Shown: positions 39,592 to 49,260, counted from the stretch's first letter. The stretch: 64,000 nt of DNA from Hoylesella timonensis 4401737 = DSM 22865 = JCM 15640 (GCF_000455445.1 NZ_HG417099.1:113242-177241), one strand, 5' to 3'. Translations and numbers: made by a program. Notes: generated by a model not told the origin, from the sequence alone.

Positions 39592-40788
39592 TTACTGAAC
39601 GTCGTCCAAAATCTTTGTAATCTGACCAGAACCTACGGTACGGCCACCTTCACGGATAGCGAAACGAAGACCTTCATTCAAAGCAACCTTGTAAATCAGT
39701 TTAACTTCGATTTCTACGTTATCGCCAGGCATAACCATTTCTACGCCCTCTGGCAAAGTGATTTCACCTGTACAGTCCATGGTACGAAGATAGAACTGAG
39801 GACGATATTTGTTTCCGAATGGAGTGTGACGTCCACCTTCTTCTTTCTTCAATACATAGATAGAAGCCTTGAAGTGATCGTGAGGAGTAATCGCTCCTGG
39901 GTGTACAACAACCATACCACGTTTAACTTCATCCTTGTCAATACCACGGAGCAACAAACCTACGTTGTCACCAGCTTCACCTTCAGAAAGAATCTTGCGG
40001 AACATCTCAACGCCTGTAACAACAGACTTCTTGTCTTCACCAAGACCGAGCAACTGGATTTCGTCACCAACCTTTACTTTACCTGTCTCAATACGACCTG
40101 TTACAACCGTACCACGACCTGTGATAGAGAACACGTCCTCAACAGGCATCAAGAATGGTTTGTCCAAATCACGCTCAGGCTCCTGAATCCATTCATCAAC
40201 GGTATCCATCAGAGTCATCACGCTGTCAACCCACTTATCTACGCCGTTCAAAGCACCCAGTGCAGAACCACGTACAATAGGAGTATCCTCTTCGAAATCA
40301 TACTGCTCAAGAAGTTCATGGAGCTCCATTTCTACAAGTTCCATCATCTCCTCATCGTCTACCAAGTCACACTTGTTCAAGAAAACAACCAAACGAGGAA
40401 CGTTTACCTGACGAGCCAAAAGCACGTGCTCACGTGTCTGAGGCATAGGACCGTCTGTAGCAGCTACTACCAAGATAGAACCGTCCATCTGTGCAGCACC
40501 AGTAACCATGTTCTTTACATAGTCGGCGTGTCCAGGGCAGTCTACGTGTGCATAGTGACGCTTCGCTGTTTCATACTCAATATGTGAAGAGTTAATGGTA
40601 ATACCACGCTCTTTCTCCTCAGGAGCGTTATCAATCTGATCGAACGAACTTACACTTTCACTACCAAAGCCCTTATCGTGAAGAGTCTTAGAAATGGCAG
40701 CTGTCAAAGTAGTCTTTCCGTGGTCTACGTGACCAATTGTACCAATATTAACGTGCGGTTTGGTACGTACGAATTCTTCTTTAGCCAT
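39592..40788 (-). CDS. tuf: Translation elongation factor Tu
   Basis: 398 residues. GTP-binding motifs [10 protein letters not shown] (~19-28), [23 protein letters not shown] and SALGALNG. Domains II and III are complete, ending [14 protein letters not shown]. It delivers aminoacyl-tRNA to the ribosome. Only one copy is in this window. It follows four tRNA genes and precedes tRNA-Trp, the ancient tRNA-tufB-secE-nusG layout. Confidence 0.98.
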   Translation of the reverse strand: MAKEEFVRTKPHVNIGTIGHVDHGKTTLTAAISKTLHDKGFGSESVSSFDQIDNAPEEKERGITINSSHIEYETAKRHYAHVDCPGHADYVKNMVTGAAQMDGSILVVAATDGPMPQTREHVLLARQVNVPRLVVFLNKCDLVDDEEMMELVEMELHELLEQYDFEEDTPIVRGSALGALNGVDKWVDSVMTLMDTVDEWIQEPERDLDKPFLMPVEDVFSITGRGTVVTGRIETGKVKVGDEIQLLGLGEDKKSVVTGVEMFRKILSEGEAGDNVGLLLRGIDKDEVKRGMVVVHPGAITPHDHFKASIYVLKKEEGGRHTPFGNKYRPQFYLRTMDCTGEITLPEGVEMVMPGDNVEIEVKLIYKVALNEGLRFAIREGGRTVGSGQITKILDDVQ

Positions 40789-40873
40789 AGCTTTACTTTT
40801 TTTATTTATATAAATGAATTATCTTGTTATATCTGTTTTTCTACAAAGGATCTATAAAATAGAACCGAAGTAG

Positions 40874-40945
<72 letters not shown>

Positions 40946-40951
40946 AGTGAG

Positions 40952-41024
40952 AGCGGAAAACGGGACTCAAACCCGCGACCCCCAGCTTGGAAGGCTAGTG
41001 CTCTATCAACTGAGCTATTTCCGC
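40952..41024 (-). tRNA. tRNA-Gly (anticodon TCC)
   Basis: 73 bases on the minus strand. Acceptor GCGGAAA/TTTCCGC, anticodon loop CTTCCAA, T arm GCGGGTTTGAGTCCCGT. It lies 6 bp upstream of tRNA-Thr(GGT). Confidence 0.97.
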
Positions 41025-41041
41025 AAAAACTTCTACTGGAG

Positions 41042-41124
41042 TGGGTAGTGATGGATTCGAACCACCGAAGTCGAAAGACAGCAGATTTACAGTCTGCCCC
41101 ATTTGGCCACTCTGGTAACTACCC
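41042..41124 (-). tRNA. tRNA-Tyr (anticodon GTA)
   Basis: 83 bases on the minus strand, class II with a long variable arm. Acceptor GGGTAGT/ACTACCC, anticodon region GACTGTAAATC, T arm GGTTCGAATCC. Confidence 0.97.
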
Positions 41125-41159
41125 TTTGTTTTTACGAACTTGTCTCTTTTTAGCTGGAG

Positions 41160-41233
41160 AGCCTCTTGTCGGATTCGAACCAACGACCCCGAGATTACAA
41201 ATCACGTGCTCTGGCCAACTGAGCTAAAGAGGC
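41160..41233 (-). tRNA. tRNA-Thr (anticodon TGT)
   Basis: 74 bases on the minus strand. Acceptor GCCTCTT/AAGAGGC, D arm AGCTCAGTTGGCCAGAGC, anticodon loop TTTGTAA, with one T-T mismatch in the anticodon stem. T arm TTGGTTCGAATCC. First tRNA behind the promoter at 41287-41317. Confidence 0.95.
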
Positions 41234-41286
41234 AAATCTATGCAGCCGTTTGGCTGAAGCTTTTAAGACGTGTCGTAAAACGGCTG

Positions 41287-41317
41287 CAAAGATAGGGATA
41301 TTTTTTAAACCGCCAAA
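41287..41317 (-). promoter_or_regulatory. Near-consensus promoter of the tRNA-tuf-secE-nusG-rpl-rpoBC operon
   Basis: Minus-strand TTTG (41314-41317), 19 bases, then TATCTTTG (41287-41294) followed by CAGCCG: an exact fit to the Bacteroidota consensus with ideal spacing. It sits about 53 bp upstream of the first tRNA and directly behind hpf. Confidence 0.85.
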
Positions 41318-41334
41318 ACTTTTTCTATTTTTTT

Positions 41335-41634
41335 TTAGAACGAGCGAGATTTTTCTTTGAATTTTTGGATTTTAACCCGCATTGCATCAACACAGAGGTC
41401 AATCCCCTCTTCGAATGTGTCGCAGGTTTTATCCACAAACAAGGTGGCTCCTGGCACTACCACGGTAAGGCTTGTTTCCTTATTCATTGCCGTGGCTGGC
41501 TTGATGACCTTGAGCTGTACCTCTACTCTCTGAATGTCTTCTAAAGATTTTTCTAACTTGCCTACTTTTTTCTCTACGAAGGCCTCTAATTTCTCGGTTG
41601 CATCAAAGCGAATTGATTGAATTTTTATTTCCAT
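41335..41634 (-). CDS. hpf: Ribosome hibernation-promoting factor (HPF/RaiA short form)
   Basis: 99 residues from MEIKIQSIRFDATEKLEAFVEKKVGKLEKS; an ATG four codons upstream is possible. The beta-alpha-beta-beta-beta-alpha fold of the family is visible, with VQLKVIKPATAMNKETSLTVVVPGATLFVDKTCDTFEEGIDLCVDAMRVKIQKFKEK. It binds the 30S decoding region in stationary phase and blocks translation. The C-terminal dimerisation domain of long HPF is absent. It follows xerC closely. Confidence 0.9.
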   Translation of the reverse strand: MEIKIQSIRFDATEKLEAFVEKKVGKLEKSLEDIQRVEVQLKVIKPATAMNKETSLTVVVPGATLFVDKTCDTFEEGIDLCVDAMRVKIQKFKEKSRSF

Positions 41635-41656
41635 AATTACCTCCAAGTTTTAAAGG

Positions 41657-42534
41657 TTAAGCTCGGGGATGAGCTTTCATATAAACACGCTTCAGCTGCT
41701 CGAAAGTTGTATGGGTATACACTTCCGTCGTTGTGAGACTTTGATGTCCCAGCAGTTGTTGCACACTCTCCAATCCTGCTCCGTGGTTCATCATCGCTGT
41801 AGCAAAGGTGTGTCTCAATACATGGGGTGTACGCTTTTTTAAAGTAGTAACAGAAGACAGACATTTACTCACTGCGCAACGCACCTGATTATGTGTCAAA
41901 CGACGCCCGTCTTTATCCACAAAGAAAGCCATTGATTGTCGTTGCACTTGTTCATCGCGAATCGAAATATAGTACTGCAGCGACTCCTTTAATTCCGCAC
42001 CAAACGGTATGTAGCGTTCTTTATTTCGTTTTCCTAAGACCTTCAGATTCTGATGAGTGAAATCAACAGACGCATCATCCAGCCCTATCAACTCTGCCAA
42101 ACGCATGCCAGTGCAGTAAAAGGTTTCTACCAATGTGTGTGCCAACACATCTTTATATTGAGTTCCTTCCAGTTTGAAGTCTAAAAGAGCATCCATCTCG
42201 GATTCTTTGACGAACTGGGGCAAAGGTTTTTTTTCTTAGGACCCACTATTGTGATGGTAGGATCTTTATCGACGAGACCTCGAGTTAAGGCAAAACGATA
42301 AAAGGAACGCAAAGCACTCAATCTCCTATTGATTGACGTGGCATTGTTTCCTCTATCCATCATACTCTCCATCCAGTCACGGATGATGTTTGAGTCTATC
42401 GACTCCCAAGAGAGTTGGGGTTCCAAAAAACGAAAGAACTCTTCAAAGGCCATAAGGTCTTTTCCGTAATTCTTCACGGTTAGCGCGGAGCGATTTTTCT
42501 CAAATCGCAGGTAGTCCAAGAACTCTTTTATCAT
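41657..42534 (-). CDS. xerC: Tyrosine recombinase XerC, split by an apparent -1 frameshift
   Basis: Two frames together encode one recombinase. The N-terminal SAM-like core-binding domain (IKEFLDYLRFEKNRSALTVKNYGKDL ... INRRLSALRSFYRFALTRG) reads from the ATG at 42534 to TIVGPKKKN. The next frame supplies PQFVKESEMDALLD and the catalytic domain with Arg in CTGMRLAEL, HVLRHTFAT, LLGHQSLTTTEVYTH (His and nucleophile Tyr). The frames join at eight A's (plus-strand T's 42227-42234); one more A, or a -1 slip at A-AAA-AAC, restores the protein. Intact XerC resolves chromosome dimers with XerD. Without restoration the recombinase would be inactive. Confidence 0.85.
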
Positions 42535-42682
42535 CGTCATCACTTGCTTACACCACGGAGGTAAAATCATTGATTATCCAGGACGTAAACACATTCATGA
42601 TGCTCAACTATCCGTTAAATCAATTGTTATACGCAACGAATATACGGAAAATAATTGAAACTACCAAAAGAATCTGAAGTTT

Positions 42683-42874
42683 TTATTCTTCAGCGTCGCG
42701 CAATTTTTGTACGTAGATGGCACGCTCCATCTTCAAGCGCCTCAACACAGAAGGCTTGTCGTATTGCTGACGTGCGCGTAACTCTTTAATAACACCTGTC
42801 TTATCGAACTTTCTTTTAAAACGCTTCAAAGCTCTTTCGATATTCTCACCATCTTTTACGGGTACAATAATCAT
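42683..42874 (-). CDS. rpsU: Ribosomal protein bS21
   Basis: 63 residues from MIIVPVKDGENIERALKRFKRKFDKTG, the family start. The longer reading frame from 42943 is rejected because a promoter element lies in it. Basic helical C terminus (RRLKMERAIYVQKLRDAEE). In Bacteroidota it sits near the anti-Shine-Dalgarno of 16S rRNA. First gene of the rpsU-xerC-hpf unit. Confidence 0.95.
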   Translation of the reverse strand: MIIVPVKDGENIERALKRFKRKFDKTGVIKELRARQQYDKPSVLRRLKMERAIYVQKLRDAEE

Positions 42875-42940
42875 GCTTTTGTTTTTAATATTTAATGTTA
42901 TAGTTAATTCATTTTTACATCTCGTTACGAAATGCGGCTG

Positions 42941-42948
42941 CAAAATTA
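42941..42948 (-). promoter_or_regulatory. -7 element of the rpsU promoter
   Basis: Minus-strand TAATTTTG followed by CAGCC fits TAnnTTTG; CTTG, one mismatch from TTTG, lies 20 bases upstream of it. About 67 bp before the rpsU ATG, it supports the shorter rpsU start. Confidence 0.6.
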
Positions 42949-43091
42949 CGACTTATTTGTGAAACGTACAAGTTTTTAGCGCACATTTTACTTTTGCAAG
43001 CACGGCTCTTTTGTTTAAGAAAGGTTGTTTATTGAGAAAAACGAACTTATCCTGCTCATTTATAGGACGTTCCCACAAGTCTATCCTCTTC

Positions 43092-44885
43092 TTAAATGGC
43101 TTGCGTAGCCTCTCGCAGCCAATTATTTTCCTTATCCGAGAGATAGGGTGACAAACGTTGGAATACTTGTTCGTGATACGCATTAAGCCAGTTCCGCTCC
43201 TCAGGCAACAACATCTCTATAATAATAGGTGTGGTATCAATGGGAGCAAGCGTTAAAGATTCGAATTGTAGAAACTCACCGAAAGCGGTTTTCATATAAG
43301 GTGTGATGAGCAATGTGTTCTCGATGCGCACGCCAAACTTGCCTTCTAAATACAGTCCTGGTTCGTCTGTAACAGTCATGCCTGCACGCAAGGGAGCTGG
43401 CTTGTATTCCATTCGAATTTGGTGAGGTCCCTCATGCACATTCAGATAGCTCCCCACGCCATGCCCTGTGCCGTGCATAAAGTTCATCCCTTCACGCCAC
43501 ATGGCTTGCCGAGCCAGCGCATCCAACTGTGTGCCACTGGCACCTGAAGGAAACTTGCACAGCTCTAACTGGATATGTCCTTTGAGTACCAATGTGTACA
43601 CACGGCGTTGCTCTTCAGTAATCGGTCCCAAAGCAATAGTCCGCGTAATATCGGTGGTACCGTCAAGATATTGCGCTCCACTATCTATCAGCACTAATCC
43701 TTTGGGCTGTACAGGAATGTCGGTCTCTGGCGTGGCTTCATAATGCACAATAGCTCCATGTGCCTCGTAGCCTACAATGGTATCAAAGGAGAGTCCACGA
43801 TACAATTCCTGCTCGGCACGTAAGGCGGTCAACTTCTCATCTAACGAAATCTCGGTTTGTCCACCAGCCTCAACCGCTGGCTTAAGCCACTGTAAGAATT
43901 TGACCATGGCGACGCCATCACGCTCCATCGCTGCCTTAAAACCAGCAATCTCTGTTTTATTCTTCACGGCTTTCATGGCAGGAACGGGTGAGGGAGCTGT
44001 GATTACATGTTGTTTTTGAAACACCGAGAAAATGTGTGCGTTCAATTGTTCCGCATCTAACAATATTGTATAATCGGGGTAATGCCTACCCGCCTGCGTA
44101 ACCTCATCATACGAACGAGTGGACACACCTTCAGCTTTCAAATAAGATTGTACTTCCTCTGTCAACTTTTCCGGGTCGATATACAACACGGCTGCATGCG
44201 TAGATATCAGAAGATAAGCAACGAATACAGGATTGCAGTGTACATCGGTGCCACGCAAATTGAGCGTCCATGCAATATCATCAAGTGCTGAAAGCATGGT
44301 ACCGTCCGCATGTTGTAGACGTAAGGCTTTTCTGATACGTTTCAATTTACTGCTTGTGGATTCACCAGCATATTGCAAGGGATGTATCTCCACTTTGTTC
44401 TTGGGTATCGCAGGTCGGTCATTCCAAATCTGGGCAAGTGGGTCAAAGTTTGTTCTGAGGGTGATGCCGCCTTCTTTTCGTAAGTCGTTAACCATTTGCT
44501 GTACAAAGGCTTTAGTGTTTACGAAGCCGTCCATCCCCACTTCGGTGAAGTCGGTTTGCTGCAGTTCTTGTCCAATCCATTGAGCTATCGAAGGTGTATC
44601 TGGCAATCCTATCCGCATGAGTTGATATTCGGTATGCTTCAACTGCACTTCAGCCGCAATGAAATAACGTGAATCGGTCCATAAGGCAGCACTGGTTTGG
44701 GTGACCACAGCTACACCTGCCGAACCGTCAAATCCAGAAATCCATTCACGTCCTTTCCAATGGTTGGGTACATATTCACTATTGTGTGCATCGGTACTGG
44801 GAAAAATAAATGCGCCTAAATGTTCGCGTTTCATTACTTTGCGCAACCTACTTAATCGCTCTGCTATTTCTGTCTTCATTGCCAT
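43092..44885 (-). CDS. M24-family aminopeptidase (Xaa-Pro aminopeptidase type)
   Basis: 597 residues. Two creatinase-like N-terminal domains (~1-300) precede the catalytic pita-bread domain. The metal ligands are visible: two Asp in LIDSGAQYLDGTTDITRTI, His in MHGTGHGVGSYL, Glu in VTDEPGLYLEG and Glu in VRIENTLLI. It removes N-terminal residues that precede proline from peptides. The C terminus resembles the long, two-extra-domain form common in Bacteroidota. It probably has its own promoter (minus-strand TATATTTG at 44902-44909) and runs ahead of rpsU. Confidence 0.93.
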   Translation of the reverse strand: MAMKTEIAERLSRLRKVMKREHLGAFIFPSTDAHNSEYVPNHWKGREWISGFDGSAGVAVVTQTSAALWTDSRYFIAAEVQLKHTEYQLMRIGLPDTPSIAQWIGQELQQTDFTEVGMDGFVNTKAFVQQMVNDLRKEGGITLRTNFDPLAQIWNDRPAIPKNKVEIHPLQYAGESTSSKLKRIRKALRLQHADGTMLSALDDIAWTLNLRGTDVHCNPVFVAYLLISTHAAVLYIDPEKLTEEVQSYLKAEGVSTRSYDEVTQAGRHYPDYTILLDAEQLNAHIFSVFQKQHVITAPSPVPAMKAVKNKTEIAGFKAAMERDGVAMVKFLQWLKPAVEAGGQTEISLDEKLTALRAEQELYRGLSFDTIVGYEAHGAIVHYEATPETDIPVQPKGLVLIDSGAQYLDGTTDITRTIALGPITEEQRRVYTLVLKGHIQLELCKFPSGASGTQLDALARQAMWREGMNFMHGTGHGVGSYLNVHEGPHQIRMEYKPAPLRAGMTVTDEPGLYLEGKFGVRIENTLLITPYMKTAFGEFLQFESLTLAPIDTTPIIIEMLLPEERNWLNAYHEQVFQRLSPYLSDKENNWLREATQAI

Positions 44886-44901
44886 CCATTTTAATGTATT
44901 A

Positions 44902-44909
44902 CAAATATA
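44902..44909 (-). promoter_or_regulatory. -7 element upstream of the M24 aminopeptidase gene
   Basis: TATATTTG on the minus strand, 17 bp before the ATG, fits TAnnTTTG. The -33 part is unclear. The rest of the 374-bp divergent gap up to malate dehydrogenase (to 45259) shows only the element at 45199 and no gene. Confidence 0.45.
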
Positions 44910-45198
44910 GATAAAAATTCCGAATTATAAGCTCATGACTAAAAAAAAGTTATTCTTCAGAGGCATCATATTTTCATATGAGGTTTTTGAAAAGATAGCC
45001 ACAAAATACGATAGAATGAAAACATTAGAAAAAAAAAGGAAAGACTTGTTTACCGTATGAGTAACGCTATGGATGACGGGAACAAAAATTTCGAAGAATC
45101 TCATTGTATCAGAAATGCTTGACAATGCTGATTGTCGATTCAAGGCTTAATAAGCATTAAAAAAAAGAAAATAAAACTCATATTCATTTAGTTTTTAG

Positions 45199-45206
45199 TA
45201 ACTTTG
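45199..45206 (+). promoter_or_regulatory. -7 element upstream of malate dehydrogenase
   Basis: TAACTTTG followed by TG matches TAnnTTTG, 53 bp before the ATG at 45260. No good -33 TTTG is present at the expected distance. Confidence 0.5.
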
Positions 45207-45259
45207 TGCTCAACTAAAGCGAAAGAAATTTTTAGTACATTTTAAATATATAATAATTT

Positions 45260-46252
45260 ATGGCATTTTTGACAAACGAAAAATTAACCATCGTCGGCGC
45301 AGCCGGGATGATTGGTTCTAACATGGTTCAAACCGCCCTCAGCATGGGGCTTACAAACAACATTTGTCTCTACGACGTATTCTCTCCAGAAGGTGTTGCA
45401 GAGGAAATGCGCCAAAGTGGTTTCGATGCAGTAAACATCGTTGCTACAACAGATGTGAAAGAGGCTTTCACCGATGCTAAATACATTATCTCTTCTGGTG
45501 GTGCTCCTCGCAAGGCTGGCATGACCCGCGAAGACTTATTGAAAGGCAACTGTGAAATTGCAGAAGGTCTTGGCAAGGATATTAAGAAATATTGCCCTGA
45601 CGTAAAGCATGTAGTGATTATCTTTAACCCTGCCGATTTGACGGGTTTGGTAACATTATTGTACTCTGGTTTGAAACCATCACAGGTAACCACCTTGGCA
45701 GCACTTGACTCTACTCGTTTGCAGAGTGCACTGGCTAAGAAGTTCAACGTCATGCAGACCGAGGTAAAGGGTGCTGCTACTTACGGTGGACACGGTGAGC
45801 AAATGGCAGTATTTGGTAGCCATGTAACCATCTCTGGCAAGCCATTGACCGAAATCATCGGTACTCCAGAATTCTCTAACGAAGAGTGGGAACAGATGAA
45901 GAAAGATGTTACCAAGGGCGGTGCAAAGATTATTGAGCTTCGCGGACGTTCTTCATTCCAAAGTCCTGCTTACCTCTCTGTTGAGATGATTCGCTCGGTC
46001 ATGGGTGGCGAACCATTCCGTTTCCCTGTAGGAACCTACGTAAGCACCGACAAGTACAACCACATCATGATGGCAATGAAGACGACGCTCGACAAGACTG
46101 GCGCACACTACGAAGTTCCACAAGGAACCAACGAGGAGAACGCCAAGCTGGATGCAAGCTACGAACATCTTTGCAAGATGCGCGACGAATTAGTTACTTT
46201 GAACATCGTTCCAGAAATCTCTGAATGGTCAAAGATTAATCCTAATCTCTAA
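45260..46252 (+). CDS. mdh: Malate dehydrogenase
   Basis: 330 residues. NAD-binding GAAGMIGSNMVQTAL at the N terminus, YIISSGGAPRKAGMTREDLLKGN, FNPADLTGLVTLLYSGL, and the catalytic-region GAATYGGHGEQMAVFGSHVTI with the active His. It interconverts malate and oxaloacetate; in Bacteroidota it belongs to the reductive branch leading to fumarate and succinate. It is a LDH/MDH superfamily member of the type common in this phylum. Single-gene unit: own promoter-like element and a strong terminator after it. Confidence 0.93.
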   Translation: MAFLTNEKLTIVGAAGMIGSNMVQTALSMGLTNNICLYDVFSPEGVAEEMRQSGFDAVNIVATTDVKEAFTDAKYIISSGGAPRKAGMTREDLLKGNCEIAEGLGKDIKKYCPDVKHVVIIFNPADLTGLVTLLYSGLKPSQVTTLAALDSTRLQSALAKKFNVMQTEVKGAATYGGHGEQMAVFGSHVTISGKPLTEIIGTPEFSNEEWEQMKKDVTKGGAKIIELRGRSSFQSPAYLSVEMIRSVMGGEPFRFPVGTYVSTDKYNHIMMAMKTTLDKTGAHYEVPQGTNEENAKLDASYEHLCKMRDELVTLNIVPEISEWSKINPNL

Positions 46253-46293
46253 GGATTCCTTTGCAGTTGAGATTTCTCAACTTGAAGATGTAA

Positions 46294-46330
46294 AAGGATG
46301 TAGCCCTCTTGGAACTACATCCTTTTTTAT
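46294..46330 (+). terminator. Terminator after malate dehydrogenase
   Basis: AAGGATGTAG (46294-46303) pairs with CTACATCCTT (46315-46324), an 11-base loop, then a T run. It ends the mdh transcript 40 bp past the stop codon. Confidence 0.9.
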
Positions 46331-46380
46331 CATTTTTCATTTGCCTGCCATAAAACAAACAGAAAGGAAATACTAAAACA

Positions 46381-47226
46381 ATGAGACTCATTAAAAATAA
46401 AGAATTTGGAGGAGAGCGTCCTCTTTTCGGTATTCACGATGTACGATTAGAAAACGTAAACATCACCGAAGGCGAATCTGGTATCAAGAAATGTCATCAT
46501 ATCGAAGCCGACCACTGCCGCTTCATGGGCAAATATCCATGGTGGCACGTAGACCATTCGCTCATTACTAACTGCTATTTTGAAGTTGGGGCGCGATCGG
46601 CAATCTGGTATTCAGACAACATGGAAATGAGAGATACCGTTATCAATGCACCGAAGCTATTTCGCGAGATGAATAATCTGAAGCTCACCAATGTGGTGAT
46701 TAACGATGCTGACGAAACGTTCTGGAAAGTGAACGGACTTACCTTGCAAAACGTAACACTGCACGAGGGAACTTACCCCGTGATGTTCTGTCAAAATGTT
46801 GACGTCGACGGCTGGGAGAGTGATAGCAAATATGTTTTCCAATATGTGAAGAACGCCGTGATTCGCAATGCGAAGATAACAACTAAAGACTCGTTCTGGG
46901 AAACAGAAAACGTAACTATCTACGACTCCGAATTGAACGGCGAATACTTAGGGTGGCACTCGAAGAACCTCAAGCTCGTGAATTGTCACATCACAGGCGA
47001 GCAACCGCTCTGCTATTGTCAGAACCTAATTCTTGAAAACTGCACCTTTGGCGAAGACTGCGATAGAATGTTCGAGGAGTCTACCGTGCAGGCCGACATC
47101 CGAGGTGCTGTCACAAACATTAAAAATCCTACCTCTGGCAAGATTGTTGCAGATGCTATCGGCTCGGTAACCATTGATGAACATGTTTTACAGCCAAACA
47201 ACTGTGAAATCATCATTAGAAAATAA
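46381..47226 (+). CDS. DUF3737 right-handed beta-helix protein
   Basis: 281 residues, no signal peptide. Repeating short strands of the pectate-lyase-like beta-helix type are obvious (VRLENVNITEGESGIKKCHHIEADHCRFMG, LKLTNVVINDADETFWKVNGLTLQNVTLHEGTY, NLKLVNCHITGEQPLCYCQNLILENCTFG). DUF3737 proteins are predicted cytosolic; their activity is not established. It lies 18 bp upstream of the aminotransferase gene, a pairing also seen in other gut bacteria, so a shared role is likely. Confidence 0.88.
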   Translation: MRLIKNKEFGGERPLFGIHDVRLENVNITEGESGIKKCHHIEADHCRFMGKYPWWHVDHSLITNCYFEVGARSAIWYSDNMEMRDTVINAPKLFREMNNLKLTNVVINDADETFWKVNGLTLQNVTLHEGTYPVMFCQNVDVDGWESDSKYVFQYVKNAVIRNAKITTKDSFWETENVTIYDSELNGEYLGWHSKNLKLVNCHITGEQPLCYCQNLILENCTFGEDCDRMFEESTVQADIRGAVTNIKNPTSGKIVADAIGSVTIDEHVLQPNNCEIIIRK

Positions 47227-47244
47227 TCTTAAAAACGACACTCT

Positions 47245-48414
47245 ATGAAATACGATTTTGATGAAATCATCCCACGTCGAGGCACCAATTCGGTGAAATG
47301 GGACGTTGCAAAAGAAGATGGAGTCATCCCCATGTGGGTGGCTGATATGGATTTTCAGGCTGCCCCCTGCATACGTCAGGCACTTAAAGAAAGAATGGAT
47401 CACGGTGTCTTTGGATATACCTTGGTACCCAACAGCTATTATGAAAGTATCATCTCATGGTTTGACAGACGCCACCAGTGGCACATCGAACGCGACTGGA
47501 TTATCTATACTTCTGGCGTGGTGCCTGCCATTTCTGCCATCATCAAGGCACTGACGGAGCCCGGTGACAAGGTGCTGGTGCAGACTCCAGTCTACAATTG
47601 CTTCTTCTCTTCCATCCGCAACAATGGCTGTACCACCGCCGAAAATGCACTGGTACGCAAAGGCAACTCGTATGAAATCGACTTTGACGACTTCGAGAGA
47701 CAGGCTGCAGACGAGAAAACAAAGGTATTTTTGCTCTGCAACCCCCACAATCCTGCTGGACGTGTATGGACACCTGACGAACTCAGTCGCATGAACGATA
47801 TTTGCCTAAAACATGGTGTGAAGGTAATCGCCGACGAAATTCATTGTGAACTGATCATGCCTGGATACAAATTCACACCTTTTGCAGCCGTGTCGAAAGC
47901 CTGCCAAGACAATTGTATCACCACCAACTCGCCCACAAAGTCGTTTAACATCGCAGGACTACAAATCGCCAATATCATTACCAATAATGACACCATTAAG
48001 CGAAAAATTGATCGTGCCATTAATATCAATGAGGTGTGCGACGTCAATCCTTTTGGTGTCATTGCACTTCAAGCTGCTTATAATGAAGGGGAGTCATGGA
48101 TTGACCAACTCAATCTGTATTTGCGGGAGAACTACAAGGTACTCAAAGACTTCTTTCAAGAATATTTACCCAAGTTGAAAGTATTGAAATTAGAAGGTAC
48201 ATACCTTGTTTGGGTAGACATCAGTGCCACAGGTTTGAAAGCCGATGAGCTTACTAACGAGCTGTTACAACAAGGGAAGGTCATGGTGAACAGTGGAACG
48301 GTGTATGGAAAGACGACGGGTGCAGATTATCTACGGCTCAACATCGCCATGCCTCGAAGCCTCATGTTGGAAGCACTACAACGCATCGCACAGGTTTTGC
48401 AGCCAAAGCTTTAA
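47245..48414 (+). CDS. PatB/MalY-family PLP-dependent aminotransferase or cystathionine beta-lyase
   Basis: 389 residues. It starts MKYDFDEIIPRRGTNSVKWD, typical of the family, with MWVADMDFQAAPCIRQAL. The fold-type I PLP core is clear: LCNPHNPAGRVWTPDELSRM, VIADEIHCELIM, and the PLP lysine in TNSPTKSFNIAGLQIANI. Family enzymes cleave cystathionine or cysteine-S-conjugates, and some act as aminotransferases; the actual substrate cannot be told. Translationally close to the DUF3737 gene and followed by a terminator. Confidence 0.92.
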   Translation: MKYDFDEIIPRRGTNSVKWDVAKEDGVIPMWVADMDFQAAPCIRQALKERMDHGVFGYTLVPNSYYESIISWFDRRHQWHIERDWIIYTSGVVPAISAIIKALTEPGDKVLVQTPVYNCFFSSIRNNGCTTAENALVRKGNSYEIDFDDFERQAADEKTKVFLLCNPHNPAGRVWTPDELSRMNDICLKHGVKVIADEIHCELIMPGYKFTPFAAVSKACQDNCITTNSPTKSFNIAGLQIANIITNNDTIKRKIDRAININEVCDVNPFGVIALQAAYNEGESWIDQLNLYLRENYKVLKDFFQEYLPKLKVLKLEGTYLVWVDISATGLKADELTNELLQQGKVMVNSGTVYGKTTGADYLRLNIAMPRSLMLEALQRIAQVLQPKL

Positions 48415-48490
48415 GCTTGTACACTGACCATATCTAAAAGAACAAATGAAAACAATCTTTCTGTCACTTGACTGAAAGAAAAGTATCGAA

Positions 48491-48525
48491 AGAGGGATGT
48501 CGCACTTCACGACATCCCTCTTTTT
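48491..48525 (+). terminator. Terminator after the PatB/MalY gene
   Basis: AGAGGGATGTCG (48491-48502) pairs with CGACATCCCTCT (48510-48521), a 12-bp perfect stem with a 7-base loop followed by T's. The stem is symmetric enough to act from both sides, but a T-run follows only on the plus strand. Confidence 0.9.
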
Positions 48526-48582
48526 AAGTTTTTGTATTAACCAGCTTATTGCGTGCAGCTAACACCGCTATAACAATAGTGT

Positions 48583-49218
48583 TTAGAAGAGATAGGTAAG
48601 ACCTATTCGCCACGAGTTAGCACGTGTCTTATGATTCTCTACACTCTCTTTCACATTCTTGAAAGTGATGTCACCTATCTTACCAACGCCCACATTATAG
48701 TTGGCTGTAACCTGAAAATGCGTAGCAAATGTAACACCAAGACCGGCATTCACGCTGAAGTTCGATGAATTCAACGACCACTCTGCTGCTTGATCAGGGA
48801 GATCAGAAATTTCTTTTACTTTGTCACCAATATTAAAACCAACCTGTGGACCGCCAAATACAAATATATTTGCCACATCGCTCAGTCCGATGCTGTATCT
48901 TACATTCACCGGAACAATCAGTGATTGTTGTTTCAGTACGGTATTGAATGTGGTGGTGTTGACACCTTCTACCTTGGTTTCTTCACGATTGTACAAAGCG
49001 GATAAATCCATTCCCAATCCTGTGAGAGGCAATGAAAACTTTACGGTCGGACCAATAAAGAATCCTGCACGGTTAGAAGTGTTAAATAGGTTTTTATCCA
49101 AAGACATTTCGCTCAAGTTGAAACCACCCTGCACACCAAATTTTAATTGTGCGCTGGTAGGCAACACTGCGACCATAGTTAATACTGTGATAAGAGATAA
49201 AATTCTTTTTTTCATCAT
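48583..49218 (-). CDS. Outer-membrane beta-barrel protein (PorT/OmpA-barrel-like)
   Basis: 211 residues. Signal peptide MMKKRILSLITVLTMVAVLPTSAQ. Then alternating amphipathic strands (LKFGVQGGFNLSEM, AGFFIGPTVKFSLPLTGLGMDLSALY, FVFGGPQVGFNIG, FSVNAGLGVTFATHFQVTANYNVGVG), ending WRIGLTYLF with a C-terminal Phe as usual for barrels. About eight strands are expected. Function unknown. It lies 42 bp downstream of the porN-like gene in the same direction, so it may be co-transcribed with the type IX secretion genes. Confidence 0.85.
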   Translation of the reverse strand: MMKKRILSLITVLTMVAVLPTSAQLKFGVQGGFNLSEMSLDKNLFNTSNRAGFFIGPTVKFSLPLTGLGMDLSALYNREETKVEGVNTTTFNTVLKQQSLIVPVNVRYSIGLSDVANIFVFGGPQVGFNIGDKVKEISDLPDQAAEWSLNSSNFSVNAGLGVTFATHFQVTANYNVGVGKIGDITFKNVKESVENHKTRANSWRIGLTYLF

Positions 49219-49260
49219 GTTTTTGTTTAGTTGAATAATGTGAATATTAAATGTTATATT

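Noticed and set aside
39826..40587. 253-codon plus-strand frame antisense to tuf
   Set aside because: A shadow of the highly biased codon usage of tuf; no family resemblance.
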